DNA of 64,000 nt, taken from NCBI GenBank assembly GCA_029010495.1, contig JAQXKO010000014.1, positions 1 through 64,000 of the forward strand. Reading direction: 5' to 3'. Every line of letters starts with the position of its first letter. Within the stretch, counting starts at the first letter, position 1. The notes below the pieces were generated by a model. That model saw only the letters and a list, made by a program, of their open reading frames with translations. It was not told the DNA's origin and did not search any database. The position numbers and the translations under genes were made by a program. Shown in pieces: positions 1-9,849 of this stretch. The stretch is from Clostridiales bacterium. GTDB lineage: Bacteria > Bacillota > Clostridia > Lachnospirales > Lachnospiraceae.

Positions 1-3
1 AAA

Positions 4-43
4 AAGAGGACATCTTCTAAATTTCTTTAGAAAATGTCCTCTT
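4..43. terminator. Strong inverted repeat, probable rho-independent terminator at the window edge
   Basis: aagaggacat-c-ttctaaa / tttagaa-a-atgtcctctt, flanked by A/T runs. Confidence 0.7.
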
Positions 44-182
44 AGTAGTTCATATTTGATTGAATATATTTCTTTTCAGATTGTGTACTCTTACATACTG
101 ATGTATATGACTATGTCAAAATACGTCCTAAAATGCGTCCTATGACACATTCATACCTCGCAAACCCGCATAAACACTGGGT

Positions 183-1808
183 TTATTTATCCAAACTCTT
201 CATCGTCGGGAACAGCAACACATCTCTTATCGCCTGGCTGTCTGTGAGAAGCATTACAAGTCTGTCGATACCGTAACCGATACCGCCTGTCGGAGGCATA
301 CCGATTTCAAGGGCGTTAAGGAAGTCCTCATCCGTGTGATTAGCCTCCTCGTCTCCTGCGGCAAAAGCAGCGTCCTGAGCAGCGAAACGTTCACGCTGGT
401 CAATAGGATCATTTAACTCAGAGTAAGCATTACACATTTCCCATGTGTTGATAAAAAGCTCGAAACGTTCAACCTTGGATGGGTCTGAAGGCTTTTTCTT
501 TGTAAGCGGAGAAATTGCAAGCGGATGATCCATAATAAATGTTGGCTGGATAAGATTCTTCTCGCAATATTCCTCAAAGAAAAGGTTGATTATATCACCC
601 TTTGTATGACGCTCTTCAAACTCTATGTGATGCTCCTTTGCAAGAGCCTTTGCTTCCTCATCTGTCTTAACTGAGTCAAAGTCAATACCAGCATACTTCT
701 TTATGGCTTCATTCATCGTCAGACGCTCAAATGGCTTTCCCAGGTCAATTTCTATGCCGTTGTATGTTATCTTTGTAGTTCCGCAGACCTTCTCTGCAAG
801 GTGTCTGAATAAGCTCTCTGTAAGCTCCATCATGCCCTCATAGTCTGTATATGCCTGATATAATTCCATAAGCGTAAATTCAGGATTGTGTCTTGTATCA
901 ACACCCTCGTTACGGAATACACGTCCGATTTCATATACTCTTTCAAGTCCGCCTACGATTAGTCTCTTAAGATAAAGCTCAAGAGAGATTCTAAGCTTAA
1001 CATCCTCATCAAGGGCATTGTAATGAGTATCGAATGGTCTGGCTGCAGCACCGCCTGCGTTTGATACAAGCATTGGTGTTTCAACCTCCATGAAATCCCT
1101 TTCATCCAAGAAATTACGTATTTCCTTAATGATTTGCGAGCGCTTTACAAATGTATCCTTAACCTCAGGATTCATGATAAGGTCAGTATACCGCTGACGA
1201 TATCTCATATCGGTATTAGTCATACCGTGAAACTTCTCAGGCAGCGGTTTGAGCGACTTTGAAAGGAGAGTAAGCGTATCAATGTGAATTGAGATTTCAC
1301 CTGTCTGTGTTCTGAACACATTTCCGGTAATACCGATAATGTCACCCACATCGACCATCTTTTTAAATTCCTGATATTCTTCCGTACCGATTGCATCTCG
1401 TGATACATAAGCCTGGATATTACCGCACTTATCAGCTACGTTAATAAATGCAGCTTTACCCATTACACGCTTTGACATCATACGTCCTGCAACGGATACA
1501 TGGATCGGATGAGCATCCATCACTGCTCTCTTCTCCTCGTAATCAGCTTTTTTGGCCGCCTTAGCATCTTCTTCGGAAAGTCCTTCAAGACACAGCTCTT
1601 TCCTGTCTGCAAGAAGCTCTGCTTCCAGTGCGGTGTAAAGCTCCTTTGCATCGGTAGTATGATGTGTCTGGTCAAATTTTGTAATTACAAAAGGATCTTT
1701 CCCTGCAGCCTGAAGCTCGGCAAGCTTTTCCTTCTTAATTCTGATGATTTCATTATCATTCACAGCAGACACAGCCTGCTGGTTGTTATTCTGATTATTA
1801 TCTGCCAT
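183..1808 (-). CDS. lysS: Lysyl-tRNA synthetase, class II
   Basis: Full-length class II LysRS motifs (RFxNEGxDxRHNPEFT, GIGYGIDRLVM). Start chosen at MADNNQ with an upstream GGAGG. Confidence 0.97.
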   Translation of the reverse strand: MADNNQNNNQQAVSAVNDNEIIRIKKEKLAELQAAGKDPFVITKFDQTHHTTDAKELYTALEAELLADRKELCLEGLSEEDAKAAKKADYEEKRAVMDAHPIHVSVAGRMMSKRVMGKAAFINVADKCGNIQAYVSRDAIGTEEYQEFKKMVDVGDIIGITGNVFRTQTGEISIHIDTLTLLSKSLKPLPEKFHGMTNTDMRYRQRYTDLIMNPEVKDTFVKRSQIIKEIRNFLDERDFMEVETPMLVSNAGGAAARPFDTHYNALDEDVKLRISLELYLKRLIVGGLERVYEIGRVFRNEGVDTRHNPEFTLMELYQAYTDYEGMMELTESLFRHLAEKVCGTTKITYNGIEIDLGKPFERLTMNEAIKKYAGIDFDSVKTDEEAKALAKEHHIEFEERHTKGDIINLFFEEYCEKNLIQPTFIMDHPLAISPLTKKKPSDPSKVERFELFINTWEMCNAYSELNDPIDQRERFAAQDAAFAAGDEEANHTDEDFLNALEIGMPPTGGIGYGIDRLVMLLTDSQAIRDVLLFPTMKSLDK

Positions 1809-1836
1809 AATAACCTCCTGGTTTATATATTGGATA

Positions 1837-2331
1837 TTACTTTGACTTGCTGATTTCAAGAATCTTGTAAACGATGTCGCCTGCAGGAGCCTTTACCTCA
1901 ACCTTTGCGCCAACCTTTTTATTCATAAGCTCATGTCCGAGAGGAGATTCATTCGAAATCTTTCCCTGAAGGAAATTTGCCTCCGTTGAGCCTACAATTT
2001 TATAAACATATTCAGCTTTTGTCTTTGTATTGATAACTTTAACATCACAACCGACACTAACCTTGTCATTTGTAATTTCGTCATCATCAACTACTATAAC
2101 ATTTTTAAGAATTTCCTCTAATTCTTCAATTCTTGCTTCAATCTGACGCTGCTCTTCTTTTGCTGCATCATATTCTGCATTTTCAGATAAATCACCGTGT
2201 TCTCTTGCTTCCTTAATCTTCTCTGCAATTTCACGTCTCTGATTTACCTTTAAATCAGAAAGCTCTTCCTCGAGCTTTTTAAGTCCTTCATAAGTAATTA
2301 CTTTTTTCTCTTCGCCTTTTTTAACTGCCAT
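1837..2331 (-). CDS. greA: Transcription elongation factor GreA
   Basis: GreA coiled coil (GDLSENAEYDAAKEEQ) and C-terminal domain (SPLGHELMNKKVG). Confidence 0.96.
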   Translation of the reverse strand: MAVKKGEEKKVITYEGLKKLEEELSDLKVNQRREIAEKIKEAREHGDLSENAEYDAAKEEQRQIEARIEELEEILKNVIVVDDDEITNDKVSVGCDVKVINTKTKAEYVYKIVGSTEANFLQGKISNESPLGHELMNKKVGAKVEVKAPAGDIVYKILEISKSK

Positions 2332-2503
2332 AATTATCCTCTTTTCTGCACATAAAATGTAAGCTTCGCCGGTACTGTATACAAAATGCACCGCTTTTTG
2401 TACACGATATACTAAACTTAAATATTATTTTACTGTTTTCCATGCTTATTTACCTGCAAAAGGGCAGACTTCCAGCCCCGGCAGTCCATAATCATAGAAA
2501 AAA

Positions 2504-2527
2504 AACCGGAACTTTTAGGTTCCGGTT
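2504..2527 (-). terminator. Rho-independent terminator downstream of tRNA-Gln
   Basis: Minus strand GTTCCGGTT-type hairpin (AACCGGAAC...GTTCCGGTT) followed by a T run. Confidence 0.75.
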
Positions 2528-2530
2528 AAC

Positions 2531-2601
2531 TGGGCTACAAGGATTCGAACCTTGAGATGCCGGAATCAGAATCCGGTGCCTTACCATTTGGCGATAGCCC
2601 A
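2531..2601 (-). tRNA. tRNA-Gln (anticodon CTG)
   Basis: Reverse complement TGGGCTATCGCCAAATGGTAAGGCACCGGATTCTGATTCCGGCATCTCAAGGTTCGAATCCTTGTAGCCCA folds as a cloverleaf. Anticodon loop TTCTGAT. Confidence 0.95.
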
Positions 2602-2877
2602 ATATTGTTCACTGTGTTAATCACAAGTGGCATTATATAACATTGTTTATTATTTTGCAAGTGTTTTTTAAAATTTTTTTTAATTTTTTTGTCTGATAAA
2701 TGATGTAATTTATTTTTATCTCATATCGTCATTTATTTTACGTATTTTTTTTATATAAACGGCAATACTAAAGCTTGTAAAGAAATAATATTATATTCGC
2801 CCCTTCTTCCTGACAATAATGAAAAGCCCTGCAATATATGTTGCAGGGCCCGGGGCGAGGGTTTGTGGAGGATTATT

Positions 2878-3159
2878 ATGAAATGTTGTATTAAACACAT
2901 TGTGGGTATTGCCTTAATCATTGGTATAGTCTGTATGATTAAATGTAAGAATAATGACTGCAAATGCAAGGATAAGCTTTCAAGCATGCTTGATTCTACA
3001 AAGAAATGCGGAAGCTCCCTCAAGAAGAATGCATCGGAATTTGCCAGGGATGTGGCAAAGGATGCCGGAGAGCTCGCTACAGACTGTAAAAAGGATTTGA
3101 CTGATATGGCTGATGATATAGTCAACGGCTTTTCAGGCAACTGCTGTTCTGAAAATTAA
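2878..3159 (+). CDS. Small Cys-rich single-TM protein, YtxH-like architecture
   Basis: ATG preceded by GGAGG. One N-terminal TM, 10 Cys in 93 aa, then an amphipathic Lys/Asp/Ala-rich helix. Convergent terminator follows. Confidence 0.7.
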   Translation: MKCCIKHIVGIALIIGIVCMIKCKNNDCKCKDKLSSMLDSTKKCGSSLKKNASEFARDVAKDAGELATDCKKDLTDMADDIVNGFSGNCCSEN

Positions 3160-3163
3160 TTGT

Positions 3164-3208
3164 AAAAAGGCTTTACCCTCAGATTTCACAGTCAGGTAAA
3201 GCCTTTTT
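3164..3208. terminator. Bidirectional terminator
   Basis: aaaaaggctttacc ... ggtaaagccttttt between convergent genes. Confidence 0.85.
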
Positions 3209-4062
3209 TAATAAAGTACAAATCCGACATATTTTGCCGTTACGATAAGTCTGTCATCTCCTCCCGTCTGACCCGTACAGGTTGACATCAGAAGCAGCTT
3301 ATCCTCCGTATTTATGTCCTCAATGCAGTAATATGCATTTTTCTTTATTTGTTTTATATAATCCTTAAAATCTTTATCATTGTCCGTCTTTGGAGCAAAT
3401 ATCGTTGAATCTTCCTTAGCTATAACAGAAGTACAAACCTTATAAACCAGATATCTGTCCTTTAAGTGAATAAATACATACGGATGCTCCCTGGCATAAT
3501 CCTCTTTTTTATATTTCTGGTTGATGCCAAACATTGCCCCGTTTTTCATATTGTGACCGTATAATATAGTTACCCTGTCCGAAAAATCACCATTATTTAA
3601 AACAGACATCATTATTGAGCCGCATGAGTTTTCTTTTTTTTCAAAGTTCAAATGAAGATACTCATTATTTGTATTTCCTTGAACCACGGGATAGTTTACA
3701 CCGTTATCAATATGTATCCATCCGACATAATCATCATTTTTTTTATACAGTCCGTTATAATCCACTTTTATGTTATCAAACGGCTCAGGTACTTTTTTAT
3801 TATCACTGTCTTTATTTTCACCGGCCGGGCTGCTGTTTTCCACTTCCACGATTTTATGTTCTTCGGTTCCGTTCTCAGTTTTTACTATTACCTCTTTATA
3901 AATAATCCCTTTTGACTGATTTTCTTCAACATAGCTTTCACTCAACTTGTTATAATCCTTTTTTTCATTTTTATATTGAAGCATTATCCTGATTATGTTA
4001 AAAAGGCAAACAGCCATTACAATAACACAGACTACAATTATTATTTTACTTACTCTTTTCAT
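3208..4062 (-). CDS. Class B sortase
   Basis: N-terminal TM; catalytic His in ILYGHNMKNGAMF, Cys in LLLMSTCTG, Arg in DDRLIV. Confidence 0.93.
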   Translation of the reverse strand: MKRVSKIIIVVCVIVMAVCLFNIIRIMLQYKNEKKDYNKLSESYVEENQSKGIIYKEVIVKTENGTEEHKIVEVENSSPAGENKDSDNKKVPEPFDNIKVDYNGLYKKNDDYVGWIHIDNGVNYPVVQGNTNNEYLHLNFEKKENSCGSIMMSVLNNGDFSDRVTILYGHNMKNGAMFGINQKYKKEDYAREHPYVFIHLKDRYLVYKVCTSVIAKEDSTIFAPKTDNDKDFKDYIKQIKKNAYYCIEDINTEDKLLLMSTCTGQTGGDDRLIVTAKYVGFVLY

Positions 4063-4158
4063 ATAATCTCCCGCCTCACCGTATTCACCGGTTATTCCGC
4101 ATAATATATAATTTGACACATAAGCCGTCATATCTGACAGGCGTTGCTTTAATTATAT

Positions 4159-4187
4159 AAAATGGCCACGCTTTGCGCAGCCATTTT
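4159..4187 (-). terminator. Hairpin terminator between the camelysin-like gene and the sortase gene
   Basis: aaaatggc-cacgctttgcgca-gccatttt just after the stop of the 4190-4657 CDS. Confidence 0.65.
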
Positions 4188-4189
4188 TA

Positions 4190-4657
4190 TTATTCACGTA
4201 GATTTTTTTGAGATATTTCAGCTATAACATCTATCGCCTGATAAACTGTTTTGCCGTTATAAACTTTTTCCTTTAAAACAATACCCGTTCCCAAAAGATT
4301 CGGAGACATACTGCCCGGTTCCACTTTGACATCATAGTAAAAGGTGTCGTCAATGCGTGACCAATGGTCAGGCTCATTAATGTCAATTGAGAGATCTTCT
4401 GACGGCACACCGACATTGTTACCGTCAGAGTCTACCCAATAAGTTATGAGCTTGACCCTGACATAACCGGCCACATTACCTGTATTCTTAACTTTTATTT
4501 CACTTTTGGTATTGTTGTTAAATACTTCAACAGCCTCGCAGCTGTATACGGCGGGAGTAAACTTATTATCAACTGTCTGCTCCCTCAGCATATATGCAGC
4601 AACTATACCGACTGACATAAATGCCAGTATAAAAATGATAATCAGCTTTTTTTTCAT
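4190..4657 (-). CDS. TasA/camelysin-like secreted protein
   Basis: MKKKLIIIFILAFMSVGIVAAYML signal segment, then a beta-rich domain with EIKVKNTGNVAGYVRVKL, typical of SipW-dependent fibre proteins. Confidence 0.75.
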   Translation of the reverse strand: MKKKLIIIFILAFMSVGIVAAYMLREQTVDNKFTPAVYSCEAVEVFNNNTKSEIKVKNTGNVAGYVRVKLITYWVDSDGNNVGVPSEDLSIDINEPDHWSRIDDTFYYDVKVEPGSMSPNLLGTGIVLKEKVYNGKTVYQAIDVIAEISQKNLRE

Positions 4658-4785
4658 GTTATGTCCTTCTTTTGTCAAATAATGCAACATTATACGATAA
4701 AGCTTTTCAGTTATAATTTCACTCAAAAATTGAACTTCGAAATTATCTTCTTATAACAGTTAAAAAATAACATCTGTTACAGTTA

Positions 4786-7700
4786 TTATTTGCCAAATAC
4801 GTTATGAATCAGCTGAGATACTCCGTTAAGTCCAAACGGCTTTTCTGCAGCCTTATTAAATGTTATCGTCTTTGAGCTGTATAAATCCACGGACTGTGAA
4901 TTATCTGTATATCTCCATGACCAAGAGCCATCCTGGGCAACAGAATAACTTCCCTTCTTAAGTCCTCTGATTGTCACTTCGCCGTTTCCTTCAATAACCG
5001 CCTTGTATTTGTTACCGGAGTCATCAGTTACAACATATACAAAGCTCTGTGTTCCGTTTGATTCATCACCATAGTTTTCTCTTTTTATTGTGAGATCAAA
5101 ATAAACTGTATTGTAATAAAGCTTTAATACAAGTGAACCGTCACCCTGAATATATCCGGAGGCTGTTGACTTTGCTTCAACATACTCATATCCTTCATAC
5201 ACAGCAGGTGTTACCGATGCAAGTGTATCTGTAGTTCCGTATAGCTTTTCGGATTTATCAACAGTTTCTTTTCCATTACTGTCTGTAAGTATATACTCAA
5301 CAGTATATAATGTATCATCTGAAGCTTTCCAGATTGCATACAATATATCAGTACCTTCCGTCAGGCTAAAGCTGTCACCGGCTTTATATGAATCACCGTT
5401 TCCGTCAGCTTCGGTATTCCATCCCATGAATACATATCCGTTTCTGACAAATATGTTATCTGTTACGTTTACCGTTTCCCTGCCGGACGTATATGATATA
5501 TTTCCCGAGCCGCCGTTTGCATCATAATGAAGCGAATCATGCTCAAAATATGTATTTATTACATCTCCTGCAACTGTTATTGAATTAATATAATCAGGTA
5601 CCTCTGAAACTTTAACCGTATACGATACCGGTTTCCCGGCAGCATTCTTTACAACACTTGAAAAAGAATAAAACCAATTGTTAAAGCCTTTGCTGGCTGT
5701 TCTTGTCTCAAGCAAGGTACTGCCGTTATATAAGGATACTGTTACGCTTTCAGGTCTTATCTTATCATAGTCGTTATCATCCTTCCAGATTACCTGACCT
5801 GTAAAATTAATCATTTCATTAAGATGTGTATTTGTAATTGCAAAGGCACGATAAAAGCTTGAATCATTATAAGCAGACACATTAGTTGTATAACCCGAAG
5901 GAGCATTATCAACCTTAACATTATATTCAATAATGCTTCCGTTCATATATTTCGGAAGTAAATAATCCAAGTAGGAAGGATTACTCATATTTGTAAATGT
6001 GGCACTTTCAATGACCGTACCGTCTTTGCTGCATATTGAAAATGTAACCGGTCCGCGCAATCCGTCCCTGTTATTGTCATCTGACCATGAATTCTTCACT
6101 CTGATTTTTACCTTTTCAGGCTCATGAGTATTTTTCACGGTAATGATATCATCTTCAGTCACAATTTCCTGTGTATATGAAGTAACATCCTCCTGTACGG
6201 TATAATTAATTGCTGTTCCTTCACTATATACGGGAAGGTTTTCAAATACTGCCGTTCCGTCAAATGCAATTTTTTTAACGTCAAAAGGTACGCCATTCTT
6301 GAGTATTTTTACTGTTACTTCGGCAGGACGTAAGCCGTCTCTGTTTTCGTCATCATACCATTCATTTTTTACGCTAATATTCTTTTTAGCAGGATCATGG
6401 CTGTTTGTAATGGTATTATCATTAACCGAAGTAGTATAACCTGATAATGCATTTTTAAGCTTGAAGCTGTATGTCTTGTTAGTATCACCTTCAAATGTAT
6501 AAGATGTGCTGTCGGTTTCAATTTCATCTATTACAACACCGTCTTCCATTACCACGATTGTTACCTTGTCAGGTCGTATTCCGTCCTGATTATTATTGTC
6601 GTCCCATACAATATTTACCGTTATATTTTTCTTAACTGTGTTATATGTGTTTGTAATTAAAAACCCGTTTTCAGTATCCGTAACAGAAGCCTGATAATAC
6701 GGCACATTTTCCTCAGAAACCGAATAAATGATTTCCGTACCTGAATCATTGTATTTACGCAGACCTGTAAAAGTATAGGTGTCAGTCATTTCAGCTTCCT
6801 TAATTTTCAAACCGTCTGCATAAAGGAACACCTTTATTTTATCCGGTCTTAAATCAAGCGGTGAATCATTATGAACCCACACCTTGCTTACCGATAAATC
6901 CTTAGTTGCATGATATGTATTTGTTATTACATATTCTCCGTTCACAACAACCGTATTACCGGTATATACCGAATCCTCCGAAAGCTGTTCGGTAACAGTA
7001 TATACTTTTTCTCCGGTCGCTTTGCCTGCATCGTCATAATTGTACTTATCCAGACCGGTTAATGTTGCAGTCCAGTTATTAGCTTCCGACAAAGTAACCT
7101 GTCTGTCCTGCGTAACCTTATTAACCGTTGCGTTTATTGTAACAACAATACTTTCAGGTCTTAGGCCTGCTGAATTTTTGTCATCATCCCAAATCTTTCT
7201 GATTGTCACATCAGTTTTTTCTGTTTCCCAAATCGCATGAATACTCGTATTCGAATTTAATGTGAGCTTACTGCCGGGAACATAATTTGCTCCTGTTCCC
7301 GAGCTGTTTGCATTCCATTTGACAAACACATAACCTTGCGCAGGGCTTATACCTGCCTCTTCGGGCGTTTTTATGATTACAGACTCACCGTATCCGTATG
7401 TATTCGTCATATTGTTTCCAATGCCTTTATTAGGATAATAAGACAAATTTCTTCTATCCTGGTTATAATATACCTTAAAGATTACATTATTATCATACAA
7501 AGTAGCCTTTAAAAACTCATTAGTATCTTTTTTGTATGAATAACCGGTCATATACATTGGAAACACTTCAACTGTTTTACCAAAACCGGCCTTTTTTTCT
7601 ATTGTCTTATAAGGCTTGGCACTTTCTTCATATTTTCCGGTAACAGAATTATAATAATAAATATAATGCTGCTCACTATAAGTTAACTGAGGAGCAAATT

Positions 7701-9750
7701 TTGCAACTATTTCCTCACATACACCGCTTTCAACATAATAAGAATATTCTCTGTTAGTAGTAATTAACGACTCACCATTTTCGGTAACCTTATACCAGCC
7801 GACGAAGTCATAGCTTGAAGCCGGCGTTGCAGTAAGACAGATAAGCTCATTCTCTTCGGCAAAATATTCATGCCTGTAGCCGTTTTCAAGTGCCGAATCA
7901 ATATTATGTAACGGACTATCTCCGACATGCGCCTGCATTATTATGCTTCCGCCTACTCCGCTCTCTGCATATCCTGACTCGGAACCGTTAACTTCATATG
8001 TTTTAACTGTTACACCCTGTCGATACTTCCACATAGCCAATAAAGTCATACCATTTGCAGCACTTAATTCATCACTTTGGAAATCACCGTCAATAAGTGT
8101 AAATGTAGCATTACCGTTTTCCCATTTATAATCAAGCTTCATATTGTGAGGATAAAGATGACCGTTTGCAAGCCATCCGCAGAATTTCCAGCCATCTGTC
8201 CTTCCCACAACACTGTATGGAGTACCGGTACTCTGACTTACCATTTCGCCGTTAATCAATGCATACATACCATTATCCGGATAGTATATATGATCGCCCG
8301 TAAATGCCAGTGCCTCACTACCTTCACCGCCGACCTGTTCATAGAACATCACGTCAACGGTAGGCTGATTAATGTACTTTCCGCCATTTGCATCAAACAT
8401 GGCCGTATATTCCTTGGCATACAGCATTTTAAGGTTTATACTTCCTTTAACCTCATAAGGAAGCTTAAGTACATTTCCTGATACTGAAACCCCATCTATT
8501 TTTTCAAACATATCCTTTGAATAGAACTGGTCATTAATATATGCGCCAAAAAAACCGTATCCTTCATCAGGATAGGCAGTAATCAGCATTTGATTACCTT
8601 CTTCAACAATTTCAAAGTGCGAGCTGTTATTATTGTCTAATAAATAAGAATTCAATACAGTTCCGTCTTTAATTATATCGACAACCGTAGTGCCGCCCTT
8701 TGAGGTATATGTCAGTGTAGGGAATTTTTTCTGGAAATAAATACCGTCAAGCAGGTTGCCGTATGTGCTGTTACCTGATGTAGAGGCAAAGGAAACAAAT
8801 GCGAACAGAGTCTTATTCTGCCCCTGAGGTACAGTATAGGAATAGTCATATTCAAGCTCATTTGTTGTACTGTCATAGTTTAAAATGCCATACTTATCCT
8901 GATCATAGCTTTCCTGTTTCAAGAGCAGCTCAGCCTGCTTTCCATAGGCATACCATTTCTGTCTGCCGCTGGACAAAATCCAGATTTCCCACTTCTCTGT
9001 ATGATTATCATCTTCAGTAAGACTGAATAGATTATTGCCGGATGCACCTTCAAATCCGCCGTTTGCAGAAAGCTTCGGAGAGTAAACAACAAACTTATCA
9101 TTGCAGCCTCTTGCGCTGATGTTTACCATGTTGTTATCCCTTATCCATTCGATCATCTGCATAAAATGATCTCTGCTATTTTTACTACTCTTTTTTAATG
9201 TTTCTGCAGTTACCGCATCATCATCTGACGGTGCGGGACCGATAACAACAGCCATTGTATCTTTGTCGTTATCTCCTCCAAGCTTAAATCTCGCCCTGTG
9301 CATAATACCCCATTCTTCAATAGTTCCGGGCTTTGTTTTGACAATCTGAAAAAGAGTACTTTCCTCGTTGGCATTAAGCTCTGCGGCAATTTCTCCGTCT
9401 GCCGCTTCACTTTTAATGGTAAGAACACCATTTACGGTATTATTTGAAACGGTACCAAAGTGGGCTGTTGAACCTGTCTTAAATAATTCTATACACTTGT
9501 CGTATGCTGTTGTATACCAATATGGCACATTTGTATAGGGTATCTGATAATTGTAATACCCTCCGCCGCCCCAGCTGATATTGTCCTTATTCTCCTCAAA
9601 GCTTCCGTTAAGCAGACGATCCTGAACATCACTCTCAGAATCCTCTGCTCCCTCTGCCACAACTGTCTTATTGGTATAATTAAGTTGTATTGAGCTTATT
9701 ACAAGTACTATTGCCAGATAAACAGCAATAACAGCCTTTAGTTTCTTCAT
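4786..9750 (-). CDS. Giant surface protein with InlB/List-Bact-type repeats and six Cna-B-type domains
   Basis: Signal peptide, Cys-poor N-terminal domain, YxPNxGxGxxxxTY...FVKWNxxxxGxGxxYxPGxxxxL repeats, and six [I/V]x[K/N]xWxDDxNxDGxRPxxVTV...NTx repeats. No LPXTG at the C-terminus. Confidence 0.9.
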   Translation of the reverse strand: MKKLKAVIAVYLAIVLVISSIQLNYTNKTVVAEGAEDSESDVQDRLLNGSFEENKDNISWGGGGYYNYQIPYTNVPYWYTTAYDKCIELFKTGSTAHFGTVSNNTVNGVLTIKSEAADGEIAAELNANEESTLFQIVKTKPGTIEEWGIMHRARFKLGGDNDKDTMAVVIGPAPSDDDAVTAETLKKSSKNSRDHFMQMIEWIRDNNMVNISARGCNDKFVVYSPKLSANGGFEGASGNNLFSLTEDDNHTEKWEIWILSSGRQKWYAYGKQAELLLKQESYDQDKYGILNYDSTTNELEYDYSYTVPQGQNKTLFAFVSFASTSGNSTYGNLLDGIYFQKKFPTLTYTSKGGTTVVDIIKDGTVLNSYLLDNNNSSHFEIVEEGNQMLITAYPDEGYGFFGAYINDQFYSKDMFEKIDGVSVSGNVLKLPYEVKGSINLKMLYAKEYTAMFDANGGKYINQPTVDVMFYEQVGGEGSEALAFTGDHIYYPDNGMYALINGEMVSQSTGTPYSVVGRTDGWKFCGWLANGHLYPHNMKLDYKWENGNATFTLIDGDFQSDELSAANGMTLLAMWKYRQGVTVKTYEVNGSESGYAESGVGGSIIMQAHVGDSPLHNIDSALENGYRHEYFAEENELICLTATPASSYDFVGWYKVTENGESLITTNREYSYYVESGVCEEIVAKFAPQLTYSEQHYIYYYNSVTGKYEESAKPYKTIEKKAGFGKTVEVFPMYMTGYSYKKDTNEFLKATLYDNNVIFKVYYNQDRRNLSYYPNKGIGNNMTNTYGYGESVIIKTPEEAGISPAQGYVFVKWNANSSGTGANYVPGSKLTLNSNTSIHAIWETEKTDVTIRKIWDDDKNSAGLRPESIVVTINATVNKVTQDRQVTLSEANNWTATLTGLDKYNYDDAGKATGEKVYTVTEQLSEDSVYTGNTVVVNGEYVITNTYHATKDLSVSKVWVHNDSPLDLRPDKIKVFLYADGLKIKEAEMTDTYTFTGLRKYNDSGTEIIYSVSEENVPYYQASVTDTENGFLITNTYNTVKKNITVNIVWDDNNNQDGIRPDKVTIVVMEDGVVIDEIETDSTSYTFEGDTNKTYSFKLKNALSGYTTSVNDNTITNSHDPAKKNISVKNEWYDDENRDGLRPAEVTVKILKNGVPFDVKKIAFDGTAVFENLPVYSEGTAINYTVQEDVTSYTQEIVTEDDIITVKNTHEPEKVKIRVKNSWSDDNNRDGLRGPVTFSICSKDGTVIESATFTNMSNPSYLDYLLPKYMNGSIIEYNVKVDNAPSGYTTNVSAYNDSSFYRAFAITNTHLNEMINFTGQVIWKDDNDYDKIRPESVTVSLYNGSTLLETRTASKGFNNWFYSFSSVVKNAAGKPVSYTVKVSEVPDYINSITVAGDVINTYFEHDSLHYDANGGSGNISYTSGRETVNVTDNIFVRNGYVFMGWNTEADGNGDSYKAGDSFSLTEGTDILYAIWKASDDTLYTVEYILTDSNGKETVDKSEKLYGTTDTLASVTPAVYEGYEYVEAKSTASGYIQGDGSLVLKLYYNTVYFDLTIKRENYGDESNGTQSFVYVVTDDSGNKYKAVIEGNGEVTIRGLKKGSYSVAQDGSWSWRYTDNSQSVDLYSSKTITFNKAAEKPFGLNGVSQLIHNVFGK

Positions 9751-9849
9751 TCTTGTTTCTCCCTGTAGGTAAAACCGTATATAGTAGTATATCCATTTCT
9801 TTATCCTGTCATTGAATCAAAATGGAAATTATTTTGAAATACTCAGGTG

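Noticed and set aside
2751-3140. 129-aa minus-strand ORF
   Set aside because: Overlaps the better-supported plus-strand Cys-rich CDS, which has an RBS and a terminator.
8077-8481. 134-aa plus-strand ORF inside the Cna-B gene
   Set aside because: Antisense to a clear long CDS; no motif or good RBS.
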